Source of the DNA: Octadecabacter algicola
Lineage (GTDB): Bacteria; Pseudomonadota; Alphaproteobacteria; Rhodobacterales; Rhodobacteraceae
Length of the DNA stretch: 64,000 nt
Assembly: GCF_021532625.1 (NCBI RefSeq)
Contig: NZ_JAKGAR010000004.1
Span: 248,001-312,000 of the forward strand
Reading direction: 5' to 3'
Shown: positions 63,016-64,000 of the stretch, one piece after another
How the letters are laid out: every line of letters begins with the position of its first letter
Position numbering within the stretch: the stretch's first letter is position 1
The notes under the pieces: generated by a model
What the model saw: the letters and a program-made list of their open reading frames with translations, nothing else
Databases searched by the model: none
Told to the model about the DNA's origin: nothing
Program-made: the position numbers and the translations under genes

Positions 63016-64000
63016 TCAGTTCACAGTGACCCAGCGCAACATGAAGAAGTTATCGGCACGTTGTGTCAGCTCGACGTTGTCTTTCGCGGCCCAGATCAAT
63101 GGCTGAGTATAGAGTGGGATATAGGCAACCTCGTCTTGAGTGATTGCAACGACCTCATCGATCATGGCCTGACGTGCAGCAGGATCAATTTCTTGCTGAA
63201 TGAGCGGCAGCAATTCATCCACACGTGCGTTGGAATAGTTGCCGAAATTCCAAGATCCAAGCTTGGCTTCGTCGTCTTGGCTGTGCAGCAAGAAACGGAT
63301 CGGATGTTCCATATCAAACGTGCCTGGTGACCAGCCCAACAGGTACATATCGAAATCATCTTCGCGCAGTTGCGGCCAGTAATCGCGCACCGGACCTGTG
63401 GTCAGTTCTGCATTCAGACCAACGGCAGCAAACATAGACGCCGCTGCACGGCACAAAGCTTCATCGTTGATGTAGCGGTCGTTGGTGCATTTCAGGCCAA
63501 ACGAAAACCCATCAGGGTACCCTGCTTCGGCCAACAACTCTTTGGCTCGTTCTGGATCGAATGCGGGGCGGTCTTGGTTCTCCTCAGAGAACCCAGAAAT
63601 ACCCGCGGGCACAAGCTGGCTGGCTGGTTCAATCTTGTTTCGAAACAACACACGGTCTATCGACGCAATGTCCAAAGCATGAGCCGCCGCCAATCGCACC
63701 CGTGGGTCTGTGAACGGGTTGGCGTCTGTGACGTCCGACGAATACAGCAATGTGTCGTGTTCATGCCCAAAACCAAACATGATCACACGGGTTTCTTCGC
63801 CCTCAAGAACTTTAAACCCGTCGCGTCCTTCAACTTGGGCAACATCTTGCAACGGGATCGGCTGGATGAAATCAATCTCGCCCGACAGAAGCGCGGCAAG
63901 GCCCGTTGCTGAATTGCCAATGGGCGTGAATATGGCTTCGGTGACGTTGTGATCCACGTCGTCCCACCATGTTTCATTTGGCGCCAGTGTTGTTCGTACG
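63016..64000 (-). CDS. Peptide-binding protein of the ABC transporter (SBP_bac_5), N-terminus outside window
   Basis: The frame is open across the right edge, so the signal peptide and first lobe are missing; about 328 C-terminal residues are present. Family features: ETWWDDVDHNVTEAIFTPIG, FTDPRVRLAAAHALDIASID, AKELLAEAGYPDGFSFGLKC, and LLGWSPGTFDMEHPIRFLLH. The last residues (AKDNVELTQRADNFFMLRWV) are the normal C-terminus. It delivers peptides or related ligands to the permeases downstream. The true start lies beyond base 64000. Confidence 0.93.
   Translation of the reverse strand, partial: VRTTLAPNETWWDDVDHNVTEAIFTPIGNSATGLAALLSGEIDFIQPIPLQDVAQVEGRDGFKVLEGEETRVIMFGFGHEHDTLLYSSDVTDANPFTDPRVRLAAAHALDIASIDRVLFRNKIEPASQLVPAGISGFSEENQDRPAFDPERAKELLAEAGYPDGFSFGLKCTNDRYINDEALCRAAASMFAAVGLNAELTTGPVRDYWPQLREDDFDMYLLGWSPGTFDMEHPIRFLLHSQDDEAKLGSWNFGNYSNARVDELLPLIQQEIDPAARQAMIDEVVAITQDEVAYIPLYTQPLIWAAKDNVELTQRADNFFMLRWVTVN

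Overview
The window looks like chromosome of a marine alphaproteobacterium of the family Rhodobacteraceae (Roseobacter group). This rests on several things: ethylmalonyl-CoA pathway genes (ccr, ecm, mch, mcl2); the order mcl2-nnrU-DUF1737-mch next to sdhCDAB and mdh-sucCDAB-lpd, which matches Rhodobacter-type genomes as I remember them; a LuxR/LuxI pair beside ccr; an HvrA/H-NS-like protein; a VPLPA-CTERM protein; and a TIGR02300 acidic protein. I see no phage, insertion sequence, CRISPR array or plasmid replication gene.

Layout. 1-10.8 kb is housekeeping: rsmI (cut by the left edge), a penicillin-binding-protein-activator lipoprotein, glnD, murJ, trpS, two VOC proteins, a rhomboid-like protein that has lost its catalytic residues, and an unknown membrane protein. 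10.8-14.7 kb has a UspA protein, two tandem genes for a small secreted protein that are identical at the DNA level, a NifU-type Fe-S scaffold, a GFA protein, tsaB and rimI. 14.9-23 kb is a nucleoside uptake and purine salvage block (BMP binding protein, two-domain ATPase, two permeases, purine nucleoside phosphorylase), followed by TauE/SafE and TIGR02186 membrane proteins. 23-27 kb, on the minus strand, holds a small conserved-looking ORF, luxR, luxI, a RecD-like helicase and an SDR. 27-32 kb has ccr, a PlsC-type acyltransferase and ecm. 32-35 kb has an H-NS-like gene, a decayed small secreted-protein gene, a lipoprotein, deoD and the VPLPA-CTERM gene.

35.3-56 kb is the core of central metabolism. 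The minus-strand sdhC-sdhD-sdhA-(three small lipoprotein-like genes)-sdhB operon ends in a strong terminator. It is followed by mcl2-nnrU-DUF1737-mch, also minus strand, and then the plus-strand mdh and sucC-sucD-DUF805-sucA-sucB-(four passengers)-lpd. 56-58.5 kb has a TerB-like protein, a GntR/FCD regulator, a YgjP-type metallopeptidase and a TIGR02300 protein. tRNA-Ala(GGC) is at 58.7 kb. 58.8-64 kb has a GST and a dipeptide/oligopeptide ABC transporter whose binding protein is cut by the right edge.

How it fits together. Ccr, Ecm, Mch and Mcl2 are four steps of acetyl-CoA assimilation by the ethylmalonyl-CoA route. Its products (succinyl-CoA, and malate after thioester hydrolysis) enter the SDH, MDH, SucCD and OGDH steps encoded alongside. 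The strongest unexplained signal is a palindrome, TGTGATCACA. It occurs as a pair with centres exactly 21 bp apart upstream of sdhC, as another pair 21 bp apart upstream of sucC, and once as a perfect 16-bp palindrome just before the start codon of the GntR/FCD gene. This suggests that the GntR protein controls the TCA-cycle operons and itself.
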